Positions 39,600 to 49,831 of a stretch of 64,000 nucleotides of DNA are shown piece by piece. The number at the start of each line of letters is the position of its first letter. The first letter of the stretch is position 1. The notes below the pieces were generated by a model that was given only the letters and a program-made list of their open reading frames with translations, was not told the DNA's origin and made no database searches. Origin of the DNA: Chrysogorgia sp. JL179-B06 (lineage: Eukaryota; Cnidaria; Anthozoa; Scleralcyonacea; Chrysogorgiidae). The stretch is taken from assembly GCA_035772405.1 (NCBI GenBank), contig JAYKKM010000264.1, positions 1 through 64,000 on the forward strand. Reading direction: 5' to 3'. The position numbers and the translations under genes are program-made.

Positions 39600-40381
39600 T
39601 TAATGAATGCATACAACTTACCATACAACCTCGAATGTCAAGATCACATTTCATATTTCAAGATTTGTACATGCATTATTCAATAACTTCATTTATTTTA
39701 TTATATAGTCCTTGCTCACACCAGTTGCCTTAATTGAGGAGGATAGGGCGAAAACATTTTCAAAATTAACGAAGACCCTGTTGGCTGCTCTCTTTGACCG
39801 AGAAACATTGCTAAAATCATCTTTAGCTGGAAAGAAAAGTGGAGAACAACTTGATCAAAATAAAGTTCAGATGATTATAGGTATGTTGGTGATAAAGGCA
39901 TTTGACTTAACCATTAACATGATACTGATAGACACTTTCACTCGTTGTTGGTTGGACAGAGTAAAATAACAAAGTACCTATAGGGTGCATTTGTGCCTAT
40001 TGCCCAAACCCTGCAAATGGTGGCGTTATTTTACAGGCAGTATAATCTTTTTGCCACAAAAGAAAAGGCCTTTGAACAGCATTCCTTGAGCTTGCAAAGC
40101 AGCAATCCTGATCAGAGGCATAATGTCTGAGGAAAATGCCAGCAAATTCGTGATATATCTGACACATAACAGCTCTCAATCAGAATTGGGTTGGGAAGGA
40201 AATTGCCTCATATGACGTGGCATTATTAAAATACTTTTTTTTCTTTTCTTTAGCATATGTGAGCCTACGTTTTCCAGGAGCAGAGAAACAGGCCATAAGG
40301 ATTGCCATTATCCAAAAAATCAAGGATGAGCGGATGGCATGCAAAAGAAAAATAAAGAGTGCAATGGATAAGTGTTTCTAG
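39128..40381 (+). CDS. BEN-domain protein, three candidate spliced exons
   Basis: Exon A 39128-39193 (acceptor CCCAG, donor AAG|GTATTA, phase 0), exon B 39709-39880 (acceptor TATATAG, donor ATAG|GTATG, phase 1) and exon C 40254-40381 (pyrimidine tract, then TTTAG, ending at TAG) join in frame to about 121 codons. Exon B holds LLAALFDRETLLKSSLAGK then LDQNKV. Exon C opens with AYVSLRFPGAE and ends in a basic helix. This is the order of a BEN domain: hydrophobic helix, LF..E.L..S..G, LD..K, Y..RFP, basic C-terminus. BEN domains bind DNA, often palindromic sites, and act in repression. Upstream exons are unknown. It may be a captured host gene or the element's own terminus-binding factor. No transcript evidence is available here. 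Confidence 0.62.
39560..39597. repeat. (TA)n microsatellite
   Basis: About 38 bp of pure TA inside the intron between BEN candidate exons A and B. Confidence 0.95.
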
Positions 40382-40619
40382 TTACTTTAAACATTTTTAT
40401 ACTCTTAAATACACACTTTTAAACTATAGTATTGTTATGTAAAATTGTATAGATAATTATATTTATAATCTATACTTGTTTATACCTATATTAATAGTAA
40501 CTTTCTTATATTTGCTGCAGACTTTGATTGTATTAAAAGGTTTTATATATCAACACAATTAAAATGTTCAAATTTCAAATCGATATACTAGTTAACATAT
40601 CTTCATATGACAAAATTTG

Positions 40620-41055
40620 TGAAGGAAATATTTTCATAGGTGGAATTTCATATATATTATATTATATGAAATTTAATATGTGAAAATTTCATATATGAAA
40701 TACAGTATATACACATGTGAAAATTTCATATACGAATTATTTCACATATGAAAACTTCATACATGAAATTTTTCACTGACATATTTCAAGGTTGAAACAT
40801 TTTCATGTAATTATTTCATATATGAAACTGTTTCAATTCCACATAACGATTTCATATATGAAACATTTCATATATGAAATCATTTCATATATGAAATCAT
40901 GTCATATATGAAATCATTTCATATATGAAATCATTTCATATATGAAACATTTTCATATATGAAATTATTTCATATATGAAATTATTTCATATATGAAACT
41001 GTTCCAATTCCACATAACGATTTCATATATGAAAAATTTCATATATGAAATCGTT
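40620..41055. repeat. Right subterminal array of the palindrome TTTCATATATGAAA
   Basis: About twelve exact copies occur, several in a regular 17-bp tandem (40866-40999), ending next to the right TIR. A longer block, around AACTGTTTCAATTCCACATA plus the palindrome, occurs at about 40827 and again at about 40997. Together with the left array this makes about 22 exact copies, confined to the element's ends. Confidence 0.95.
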
Positions 41056-41075
41056 ATGTGAAATTTCTGTAAGGG

Positions 41076-42032
41076 TACCGCACTCCAGAAAACTCTGAAT
41101 ATTCGGATAAGGATTTCTCTGATAAATTTCAAAGTAGTCTCAACCATGTTAATATGGAGAACAAAGAAGCCATAATCCTTGGTGATTTTAACTGCAATTT
41201 TAAATCTACAAAGCTTGATTGCCCAACAAAACAACTGAAAGAAATCTTACGAGTGTGTAATTTTAAACAAATGATTTTAAAGCCTGCAAGAATCACGAAA
41301 ATCTCCAGTACTCTCATAGATCTCATTTTGACGACAAATCCTTGGAATATTTCTTCATGCGATGTCATTAGATACGGACTAAGTGATCACGACATGGTTG
41401 CATGCGTAAGGAAACAAAACTGTCATCGGTTTTCCCCTAGGACAATAAACTGCCGAAATTACAATCGATATAATGCTGCCAAGTTTAATGAAGATCTTAA
41501 AAATGTCCCATGGGAAGAGCTTTTTTGTGAAGATGTAAATCAAGCCTGGACAAATTGGAAATCATCCTTCCTTGCAGTTGTAAACAACCATATACCGCTA
41601 ATTGATAAGAAAGTTCGTGGCAAAAACTTCCCTTGGATTAATAGTGAGATTAAAGAACTAATTAAAGAAAGGGACTATTATTTGATTAAAGCAAGAAAGA
41701 CCAAATCGGATGAAGATTGGAAGGAATATAAACGATCACGAAATACGACCAGGATAAAAATTCGAAAGCAAAATGGTCGTTATAATCGACAAATGATTGA
41801 TGAATACAAAAACAATCCTCAAGATTTTTGGAAAACGATCAAAAAAATTTATCCAAATGGTAAAACTCGAAATCGTAATAAAGATCAATTAACATTGAAA
41901 ATTGGAAACTGTCTCATTACAGATAAGTTTTCCATTGCAAATTCCTTTTTGCAATTTCTTTACGGAAATGGTTCAGAATCTTCTTCGAACGTCATGGTCC
42001 TCTGCTATCGATTGCGGTGGCACGCCAAATAG
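41076..42032 (+). pseudogene. LINE endonuclease C-terminus and linker
   Basis: The frame reopens immediately after the transposon. The segment reads through the AP-endonuclease motifs LGDFNCNF, STLIDLILT and SDHDMV, then a basic linker rich in Lys, Arg and Trp (WKTIKKIYPNG) typical of the region before the RT. It drifts out of frame near 41980, where the RT leader continues in another frame. Confidence 0.85.
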
Positions 42033-43591
42033 CATGTATTCCATAAAAGAATCAAGTAGCCGTTTCATCATGATGCCTGTTACAGATGATTTCGTTGAAA
42101 AACAATTGCGTTCATTAAAAACGTCCAAATCTCCAGGTATTGATAACATTCCTCCTCGTGTCCTGAGAGATTCTGCGAAAATAATTTCACCTTCGTTGAC
42201 AAAAATTATAAATCTCTCAATCAGTTCTGATGTCTTCCCGGATGATCTAAAACATGCAAAAGTGATCCCGATACACAAGAAAGGTAGTTTACAGAATATG
42301 GATAATTATCGACCAATATCGGTTCTACCTGCAATATCCAAAGTCTTTGAAAGAGCTGTGCAACTTCAACTTACTGAGTACTTACGAAGATAAAAAACTA
42401 CTATCGCCTCACCAGTGTGGATTTCGAGCATCATATTCTACGGGGACTGCAGTTACGTACCTTTCTGACTCAATTAAACGCAACATGGATTCTAGTTTAT
42501 TGACGTGTGCAATTTTTTTGGTTCTCCGAAAAGCATTTGACAGTGTTGACCATAACATTCATAGTAGAAAGCTGGCAAGTTATGGAATTAGTGAAAAAGA
42601 AAACGAATGGTTGAGCAGCAATCTAAGTTGCCGTCAACAATCTGTTAATATTGATGGCGTATATTCACAGCCTCGAGATGTTATAAACGGAGTCCCACAA
42701 GGATCTGTATTGGGGCCAATATTATTTACATTGTTTATAAACGATTTGCCAAACTGCTCAAGTACCTCAAATATCATAATGTATGCCGATGACACTGTAA
42801 TTTTCTGGGCACACAAGGACAATGAAACTGTTCATGAAATTCTGAACCGTGACCTTGATAACGTTAGCCATTGGATGGATGAGAACAAGCTTTTAATACA
42901 CTATGGAAAATCAGAAACAATAACCTTTGGAACTCAACAAAAACTGCGTACAATACAAGAAAATCGTGACATCAAAATCCAAGGTACAATTCTTAACCAA
43001 GTAACCTCAATTAAATACCTTGGTGTTTATCTGGATCAGAAACTAAATTTCAACGATCATGTCAATTCACTTATGTCAAAAGTATCGACCAGATTAGGAG
43101 CGTTGAGTAGGCTGAGAACAAATCTAACTATCCTTGCATCTGCGAATATATACAAGGCAATGATTTTACCACTATTTGACTACTGTGACATAGCATGGCA
43201 TGAAATTAGTCCAACTACTGCTGATAAACTGGAGAAACTACAATATCGAGCAGGGGAAATTGTCATGCAGTCTAATCATGTCAATCTCGTTGAAGAGATG
43301 GGCTGGACATCGCTGATGAACAGACGCAAATACCATCTATGTGTCTCCATATTTAAGTACCTTCATGGCTTTGAACCACAAATATTATGTGAGAATATTG
43401 TTTTGTTTCACCACAACTATAACACTCGGCGTAATAGAATAGATATCAACCTTCCAAAAGTGAGAACTGAAATAGGCAAGAAGACATTTAATTATTCAAC
43501 CTCTAAGCTGTTTAATATACTACCCACTGAAATGAAAACTCTTGAAACTATTTCTAAATTTAAATCCCAATTAAGGATATTTTTAACTTAA
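41985..43591 (+). pseudogene. LINE reverse transcriptase, motif A aspartate lost
   Basis: The N-terminal RT motifs are in one frame to about 42393 (SPGIDNIPPRVLRD, AKVIPIHKKG, NYRPISVLPAISKVFE) and continue after a shift near 42380 in a second frame to 43591 (HQCGFRASYST, GVPQGSVLGPILFTLFINDL, YADDTVIF, IKYLGVYLDQKL). Motif A reads FLVLRKAFDSVDH; the catalytic Asp expected at the Val position is missing. With the shifts this copy cannot be an active RT. The thumb and C-terminal part through to the stop resemble the CR1/L2 group. Confidence 0.87.
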
Positions 43592-43784
43592 TTTGGTATA
43601 TTATTTACAGTATCTTTGCTATATGTATGTATATAATCTTTGAGCATATTCACATGACTTATGCCGTCATTGTCACTCTACAGTATATGTTGTAATTCTT
43701 ATTTCTGATACAGGGCCCTCATTGATAACAGCATCTTTTGTTGACGAGGTTTACCCTGTTTAAATAAAGATTCATCAATTCAAT

Positions 43785-44121
43785 GTAGTTGCTTATTTCA
43801 CAAAACTAAAGATATTAGATAAAAAGTTGAACCTCGTGTGGTGAATTTCAGTCTATCGTCTGTACATTTTAAGTCTATTTACCTCTTCAGGAGTAGTAAT
43901 ATATGTATATATATATATATATACATACATGTGTAAGGGATTGGCACTAGCTCTTAACCAATCAGATTGCAGGAAACATTTGAATTGACCAATCAGAGAA
44001 AAGGGTATCGTATTATTTCCAGGGAGGTGTCCCAAAATAACCAGGAGGGGAAGTCAATTTAAATGAAACTTATATTGCAATCTGATCAGTTTGAGAGCGA
44101 AGTGCCAATCCCTTACACATG
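43785..44121. mobile_element. Short LINE-to-MITE gap, then a 194-bp MITE (43928-44121)
   Basis: CATGTGTAAGGGATTGGCAC (43928-43947) is exactly repeated in reverse complement at 44102-44121, a perfect 20-bp TIR. The interior is AT-rich and carries two CCAATCAG motifs. The 143 bases before it hold a short TA/CA microsatellite and no gene. Confidence 0.8.
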
Positions 44122-45491
44122 AAGATGGTAGTTGTTGTTGTTACTTGTCCTTTTCGTCGGGAAGGAAACATGGCCGCCATGCGCAGTGAAGGTAAAAAAT
44201 GTATTTTGGAAAAAAAAGGTTAATGGAAGAAAAATATATATTTGAAAAAAATATATATATATATATATGTGAATTAGTAGTAGTAGTATTTTAAAAAAAA
44301 AAGGAAAACAAAAAAATATGAATTGTGAATTTGAAAAAAAAAGTATTTTAAAATAAAAAAATAAAAATATATAAAAAAGGTTGAAATATTTTTAAAAATA
44401 GAACGTAGAATTGTATTTTATAAAAAAAAAAGGAATTGTAAAAAAGTATTTTTAAAAAAAAAATAAGAAATGAGCGCGCGCGACGGAGATGTTACCTCAA
44501 CGACGACCAGAGCTCGAATGAGGTGTAAGCTGATATACCGGATGTAAATAGGGTATTATTTTTTTGTAAAAGGTTTTTGGGAAAAGGCGTTTCCGGAAGT
44601 AGATTACAGTTAGTATATAACAGGTCAAATAACCACACCCACTTCACTTCACTTCTGGTGTTAATCGAGGACACATCTCTCTCTTTTGCTCTCTCTGTCT
44701 TTCATTTTTTTTTATAAAATACTTTTGCAAATAACTATTACATTTTTTTTATAAAATCATTTTTACTTTTTATATTTTTAAAAAAATAATTAATTTTTTG
44801 TTTTGCTCCTACTACTGTTGTGTGTATGCTCGCTTGAAAGTCGTACTCTCAAAAAGTGCGAAGCGCTTGAACCCTCCAATGAGCTGTAGTATTTATTACT
44901 AACCAGCATTGGTGCGCATTCAACCTGCAGTACTCTTGTAAATCGCGACTGGTTTAGACTTTATTGTCTGGTCTTCCTCTCTAAAAAAGAGGTTGATGTC
45001 AGGTGGGACTAGTCCATAGAGACATTTAGCTCACCGCCGGATCGATCGATTGCTTGTTGTACGTTATGGGTTTTTGGATGTTAGCATGTGGTGAAAGAGC
45101 TAGCTAAAGTAACACATAGTTTCACAGGAATATTTTTTTTATTTTTTTTTATTTTTACTTTTTTAAGACAAAAATATATACAAAAGCACACACAATATAT
45201 CGAAAGTGCTTGTACATTATGTTACTGGATCTACCTCTATATTAAAGTGTATATTTTGTATATATATATTTTTTAAAATAAACACATAAGAACCCTCTAG
45301 TAATAAATTTGGGAAGAATGGGTTATTCTTCCCATTTCCACACACTAGGACAATTCCCACCCTATAAAAATAAAAATATATATCATTTTAAAAAAACAAC
45401 AACCCAAAAATCTTAATCGTATCTTTTTCCCCAAAAAACGGTTTCACTATCAACCAAAGTTGAAGGTTATTCAAGGTGACTAATGCAAAGC
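44122..45491. other. Intergenic, A-rich, no supported gene
   Basis: A GC-richer spot AACATGGCCGCCATGCGC at about 44168 contains a YY1-like GCCGCCAT and could be an old promoter. Long A-runs fill 44200-44470 and T-runs 44700-44790. A perfect 10-bp hairpin, TGGGAAGAAT / ATTCTTCCCA with a 5-base loop, lies at 45310-45334. The left end of the viral element probably lies in or near this stretch, but its TIR cannot be recognised without the partner end. Confidence 0.5.
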
Positions 45492-45701
45492 AAGTACTGA
45501 CGTCTTTTGCTAGATGGGGTTAAAGAGCTGTGATAGAACAGGAACAGAATATTTAGTAACAGATTTTTAGTGTTTCAAATAAATGATAACCAGTATTTGT
45601 CTGATTATCAATTATTCGAAACACGAAAATTCTGCGACTAAATTTTCTGTTCCTGTTCCATCACTGCTCTCTAACCCCATCTAGCATCTGCGACAGCACT
45701 T
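45492..45701. mobile_element. Foldback MITE, ~210 bp, arms ~65 bp
   Basis: The left arm 45492-45558 and right arm 45637-45701 are imperfect reverse complements. The best-matched core is GCTAGATGGGGTTA against TAACCCCATCTAGC, followed by GAACAGGAACAGAA against TTCTGTTCCTGTTC. A short AT-rich loop separates the arms. Confidence 0.8.
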
Positions 45702-45794
45702 ATTCAACTCATAATTCAATGCGTTATATAGATTTTTTGTTTTTTATTTTATAAATAAAATAAAAACCGGAAGTCAATCAGCGGGTGAGATACG

Positions 45795-46012
45795 TATATA
45801 AGAGAGGGTTTTAAAGGGTTTTAAAGAGTATCATGTTTAAGGATTGTGAATATCAAACTCGTGAAAGAACTCGTGTAAAGATTCAATGGTAAGAATATGA
45901 ATGTGTGTGATTTTTAGTCTTTTATTAAAATTTTATAGGGTTATTTTTTCAAGTTTTTCTGAAGTATTATGAATAGTATTGTAATGATCGTATTTTTTAT
46001 TTGATTTTTTAG
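45795..46012 (+). promoter_or_regulatory. TATA promoter and 5' UTR intron of the 46013 gene
   Basis: TATATAAG lies at 45795-45802. A candidate untranslated exon ends at 45888 with ATG|GTAAGA. The intron 45889-46012 ends in a T-rich tract and AG placed directly before the ATG at 46013. The same T-rich tract plus AG arrangement precedes the ATPase gene, which hints that 5' UTR introns recur in this element. Confidence 0.55.
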
Positions 46013-47272
46013 ATGAACAATCAAGCTAAGAGAAAAAGCACTTTTAATTTTACCCCACGACCCATTTTGGAAAGACGTGTGAAAAAAAGAAAAGTGGAAG
46101 AAAACAACATTTCTTTTATATATATTTTAAAAGTTGTACAGTATTTTCAACGCTTTAGAAATCCACAGATTGGTTTTATCTATTGGATGTTTGGACTTTT
46201 GAATTACTATTATGGTGAAAAAATTGGTTGTTTACAGATTGAAACAGATGTTTTTGCAAAATTTTATACGGGATTTTGTTTGTTACGATTAAACGATCCA
46301 ATCGTAAAAGACATGAAACTTTATAAATGTTGGACCCTTGAACAAGCAGGAAAATCAAAATACATTGTTCCATATATTGACAGTAGTGCAAAATATGTTT
46401 TACATAGATGTTCAGATCCTCACGGGTTCATATTATCAAAGAACCCTTTGTTATTATCTTCATTATTTAGTTTAGATAATATCTACTTAGATAGTTTATA
46501 TATTACTGTAACAAGACCGCAATATTTTTATACTGATAATTATCATTTTATGTCCCCTATTGTTTCACCTTCACAGGAAGTGAATCGTTTACCGATTCCC
46601 TTCGGGGTGGGTACAAAATTTATATTTCACATGCTTTATAAAATAGGTAGAGACGTTGACTACCCCATTTTAATTGATCTTTCGCTTTATTTATTAACTG
46701 TAGCGCCTTATTTTTTATTAGCGTGTCTAGCTAATAATCCCCAATCGTTTAGATATAATATATTTTGCATAGCAGCATGTTTTATTTTTTATTGTCCAAA
46801 ACATAATCCCCATGGTAGAATTGAAAATAATAATTTAACAGATATTGATCTTAATCGCGTTTTATATAATTGTGTAAGGAAGACTTATATTGTTAATCAG
46901 TGTTGTAAGTATAAAAATTGTAAGGACAAATCCACTTTTTTTAAGTCTAACCCCGTAAATGATTATATTTTTAATACCCAAATATTGAGATGTGAAAATT
47001 TTTTCGAGATACTATCTTCTAAAACGCAAATAATTCATTCATTCCCTGTAACTATAGATAATGCAGGTGATAACGCGGGAATATATTATGACAACTATGG
47101 GTTAGAATTATTAGATTATAATTTATTAACACCATATTTTAAAATATATTTTGATCAAGTTAATATACAAGAATATCTAGTAGATTATCTGATGACCTAT
47201 TTACAAACACATAATTATCTTTTTGATTTTAGAGATTTTAAAATAAAATTACATGATGTTGTGACATTATAG
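46013..47272 (+). CDS. Unknown 419-aa viral protein with basic N-terminus
   Basis: An uninterrupted ORF from an ATG directly after a likely splice acceptor to TAG. The N-terminus carries a nuclear-localisation-like basic patch (residues ~21-28, ERRVKKRK). The middle is hydrophobic and aromatic (LSLYLLTVAPYFLLACLAN near residue 230). A Cys-rich stretch (NCVRKTYIVNQCCKYKNCKD) lies near residue 300 and could bind metal. I recognise no family. Being first at the left end and intact, with its own TATA promoter and intron, it is probably an early gene. It is convergent with the 47373 gene. Confidence 0.75.
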   Translation: MNNQAKRKSTFNFTPRPILERRVKKRKVEENNISFIYILKVVQYFQRFRNPQIGFIYWMFGLLNYYYGEKIGCLQIETDVFAKFYTGFCLLRLNDPIVKDMKLYKCWTLEQAGKSKYIVPYIDSSAKYVLHRCSDPHGFILSKNPLLLSSLFSLDNIYLDSLYITVTRPQYFYTDNYHFMSPIVSPSQEVNRLPIPFGVGTKFIFHMLYKIGRDVDYPILIDLSLYLLTVAPYFLLACLANNPQSFRYNIFCIAACFIFYCPKHNPHGRIENNNLTDIDLNRVLYNCVRKTYIVNQCCKYKNCKDKSTFFKSNPVNDYIFNTQILRCENFFEILSSKTQIIHSFPVTIDNAGDNAGIYYDNYGLELLDYNLLTPYFKIYFDQVNIQEYLVDYLMTYLQTHNYLFDFRDFKIKLHDVVTL

Positions 47273-47372
47273 TAAATAATATTGTAATAAAAGTGTAAAA
47301 ATGAAAATGAAATGTAAATAAAGGATTTTCTAATAAACATTTTTTTTTTGAAGTTTTAAAATCTGTAATTGT

Positions 47373-47642
47373 TCATCTTGTCCAATATTGAATTAGTTCA
47401 ATTTCCTTATCTCCAACATATTTTCCATTGAAAAAAAAATGAATTAAACAATAAAACGCAATGATATGTCCTGTTTCATAACGTTCCATTTGTTTATAAA
47501 CCAATTCCTTTTGTTGACTATCGATTTGTAAAATAATGTTTTTCAACATATTCTCTTGATTTGTAATACATTTTTGTATTAAGGGTTTCAATTTTTTGTA
47601 TTTAATATTGTTTCTTGCAAGTTCTTCGAGAATGATATCCAT
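47373..47642 (-). CDS. Small unknown protein, 89 aa
   Basis: The first ATG within a slightly longer open frame is at 47642 and the stop is TGA. The protein is helical and charged (LEELARNNIKYKKLKPLIQK), with an aromatic segment, IIAFYCLIHFFFNGKY, near residues 60-75. It lies between the convergent 46013 gene and the 47749 gene, separated from the latter by a CA/TA microsatellite. No family is recognised. Confidence 0.5.
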   Translation of the reverse strand: MDIILEELARNNIKYKKLKPLIQKCITNQENMLKNIILQIDSQQKELVYKQMERYETGHIIAFYCLIHFFFNGKYVGDKEIELIQYWTR

Positions 47643-47667
47643 TTTTATTTGGAAGTAAAAAACAAAT

Positions 47668-47669
47668 TT

Positions 47670-47702
<33 letters not shown>
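47668..47702. repeat. CA/TA microsatellite
   Basis: (CA)n passing into (TA)n, about 35 bp, between two minus-strand genes. Confidence 0.95.
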
Positions 47703-47703
<1 letters not shown>

Positions 47704-47748
47704 CAAACCGTTTATTTTCTATACATGTTTTTTAAAATTCTTTTTTTT

Positions 47749-48696
47749 TTAAATACTTTCATTACGGGTTTTTTCTATTTTCTTAAATGTTTTCCGATAG
47801 TTTCTTTCTAATAATCTAATTCCTATTCTATTATTTTTATATACATTAAATTTTCTTATTATTCTTTCTTTTTCTCTAAATATAAATTTTAATTGTCTAT
47901 ACGAATCTAAATCTCTAACAATCATATCATTATCCTCATCACTATTAATATTTATATACGTTACTGTTTCAACACCTGTTAACTTGTGGTTTTTTTTATA
48001 TATTAATTGTTTTTTAAATTGTTTGATCCTATCTGGTTCTTCTTCATCTTCAATACCCATTTCCTGCAGCATAGGGGGTGGGGGAGATAAATGTGTAGCA
48101 TTTGTTGGTAATGAGGGAGGAAAAGATGAGATTAACTGTTGCATCAATAGATTGTCAGGAATTAAATTATCAAAGTCAAGGGTGTTTGATAAATCAAATA
48201 ATGTTGACGCTTCTTCTTGTATTGTGAAATTTTCGCTTGGTGTTTGTAATGGGAGCACGTTTTCTTCGGTGATATTTATTGCCGGTAAGTCTTCGTCTAG
48301 GAACGTTTCGGGAATATTTATCGCCGGTACTTGTAAGACATCGACGATAATATGCTTTTGAGGAGGAGGAGGAGGAGGAGGTAGATCTGGTATTGGTATT
48401 TCCTCTAGCGGGGTAAGCGGATAGGGTGATAATGGTCCTGGTGAGGGTGTTGTAGACTTAATCATTCTACAAACATCGTCGATTAATTTTACCTCTTCTT
48501 CTTCATCGTCAGACTCTGACTCCAATGATATATCTGAGATGTAAAGCCCCCACTGTTTTTGTAAAATGTCGTTGCTTAGTTGCGCCATTTGTGAAAAACT
48601 TTTCCCTTTGCCATAGCTCGATGTTGTTTCTCGCATATTCTTTTCTTCGTCTTTGTACGGGATATGTTTTGGTCTACCATGTCTGATCCTAGCCAT
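47749..48696 (-). CDS. Acidic, proline-rich 315-aa protein, unknown
   Basis: Intact ORF from ATG 48696 to TAA. Residues ~57-70 are strongly acidic (LESESDDEEEEVKLIDD). Residues ~84-112 are Pro-rich, ending in a run of seven prolines. A mid-region of short acidic and hydrophobic repeats (PAINIPE, PAINITEE) follows, and the C-terminus is basic and helical (REKERIIRKF, LLERNYRKTFKKIEK). Acidic and proline modules with a basic tail would suit a transcriptional regulator or scaffold, but this is inference. A TATATAAG box on the minus strand (48729-48736) and two CCAAT boxes lie just upstream. Confidence 0.72.
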   Translation of the reverse strand: MARIRHGRPKHIPYKDEEKNMRETTSSYGKGKSFSQMAQLSNDILQKQWGLYISDISLESESDDEEEEVKLIDDVCRMIKSTTPSPGPLSPYPLTPLEEIPIPDLPPPPPPPQKHIIVDVLQVPAINIPETFLDEDLPAINITEENVLPLQTPSENFTIQEEASTLFDLSNTLDFDNLIPDNLLMQQLISSFPPSLPTNATHLSPPPPMLQEMGIEDEEEPDRIKQFKKQLIYKKNHKLTGVETVTYININSDEDNDMIVRDLDSYRQLKFIFREKERIIRKFNVYKNNRIGIRLLERNYRKTFKKIEKTRNESI

Positions 48697-48728
48697 TTGA
48701 TTTTTAAAAATGTTTGAAAACCGTGGTT

Positions 48729-48926
48729 CTTATATATATTTTATAAAAAAGTAAAGTGATTTCATTGGTTTATTTTCAGTGTGTTTCATTGGTTTAAAGG
48801 GTTAAGGTCTTTCAAGGGTTTTTGAGAGAGTGCCATGTTTTATTTTTAGAAAATGTTATCCCGATTCGGTCAAGGTCGTTAATGGAATGTGAAGTATTTT
48901 GTTATTAACATTCACGGTCAAGGTTA
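48729..48926 (-). promoter_or_regulatory. Promoter of the 47749 gene: TATA, CCAAT and nuclear-receptor-like half-sites
   Basis: On the minus strand TATATAAG occupies 48729-48736, about 33 bases from the ATG. Two ATTGG (CCAAT) elements sit at about 48764 and 48789 in repeated TTTCATTGGTTTA. Plus-strand TTAAGGTCT (48802), TCAAGGTCG (48870-48878) and TCAAGGTTA (48918-48926) resemble extended nuclear-receptor half-sites and recur at the ATPase promoter. Confidence 0.5.
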
Positions 48927-48962
48927 AATGTTGGATTTTTATTTTTAGACTAAAATACGTAG

Positions 48963-49184
48963 ATGTATAATATAAAGTTAAAGACTGTTGTGATTCCATA
49001 TCGTTTTTATATTATAAAAATAAAATCTGAAACACTATTTTTCGTTAGAACGATGTTGAGTCATGTTGACAGATGTTTTTGTCGTCGGTTATGTAACACC
49101 GCCAATATTATAAAGATGTTTTTGGGTACGATTTGTCCCTATCAACTACCCAATATTATAACCGTTGAGATTTACAAAAAATAA
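48963..49184 (+). CDS. Possible small ORF, 73 aa
   Basis: It starts with ATG and is Cys-rich in the middle (VDRCFCRRLC), with GTICPYQLPN towards the end. No TATA box is obvious and no family is recognised. It could be part of the leader region of the next gene, so I hold it only as a candidate. Confidence 0.25.
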   Translation: MYNIKLKTVVIPYRFYIIKIKSETLFFVRTMLSHVDRCFCRRLCNTANIIKMFLGTICPYQLPNIITVEIYKK

Positions 49185-49400
49185 AAGAAAAGCATATGTT
49201 CAATTTCAAAATCGTCGGGGGTTGATCTTATTTGAGAGTAAGAGTTCAACTTTTCACAATATGTCTGATTTATTTGGTTTGATTATACAATTTCAGTTTG
49301 CGTGCGATATGTGAAATACGACCCGTTGCTAGGGCAATATCATTTCATAAAATATATTTATTTGTCTGTGTGAATTCGTGTTGTTATATAAATTTTTGGG

Positions 49401-49408
49401 TATAAAAG
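49401..49408 (+). promoter_or_regulatory. TATA box of the 49447 gene
   Basis: TATAAAAG followed by GAGAG, 39 bases upstream of the ATG at 49447, the usual distance for a short leader. Confidence 0.65.
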
Positions 49409-49446
49409 AGAGATACTAAACGTTAAACATCAGTATTTTTGAAAAG

Positions 49447-49761
49447 ATGTATTCGCCAAAACGAAAGACTTGGACTTTTGGTTGTCGTACTAAACAACAG
49501 GGTGTTCAAATGATTATTGCAGCGCGAACTATTGGTACATCGTTGTGTGTCTTTAACATGGAAGAAATATCGTCCTTTGAATGTAGTTGCCCCACTGAAA
49601 ATAGTCGTGGATATCTTCAAGGGAAGGTCATTTTTAAAGAGCCGTGTTATGAAGATAAAGTGTGGAAATGGCTTTTAATATCCGCAGAAATTTGTAGATC
49701 ATTTATCGGCGATATATATCACTACGCGGGTCGCACTTATGATCCTTCAACCTTAAAATGA
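49447..49761 (+). CDS. Rep-like (HUH-fold) 104-aa protein, probably catalytically dead
   Basis: Intact ORF with its own TATA box. Three spaced segments recall the replication-initiator domain of CRESS-DNA viruses. They are an opening strand KRKTWTFG (residues ~5-12), then after about 45 residues a GYLQGKVIF segment in the place of the HLQG motif, then after about 20 residues ICRSFIGDIYHYAG in the place of the YCxK motif followed by Gly. The His of HLQG is Tyr here, and the catalytic Tyr and Lys are not in place. It could therefore be a DNA-binding relative like viral origin-binding domains, or a chance resemblance. No helicase domain follows. Confidence 0.42.
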   Translation: MYSPKRKTWTFGCRTKQQGVQMIIAARTIGTSLCVFNMEEISSFECSCPTENSRGYLQGKVIFKEPCYEDKVWKWLLISAEICRSFIGDIYHYAGRTYDPSTLK

Positions 49762-49831
49762 TTAGTAGATTTTCTGTACAAGGTTATTAAAATTTAAAAA
49801 TGTATGAAATGTTTTAAATTAAATGTTTTCT

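Noticed and set aside
40965..41368. Minus-strand ORFs over the right palindrome array and LINE
   Set aside because: They read through palindromes and antisense endonuclease sequence.
44168..44200. Start of a host gene at ATGGCCGCCATGCGC
   Set aside because: A Kozak-like start and possible donor are present, but no continuing exon is recognisable in the A-rich sequence after it.
47984..48361. 125-codon plus-strand ORF
   Set aside because: Antisense of the proline-rich 315-aa gene, which has a TATA box and a better composition.
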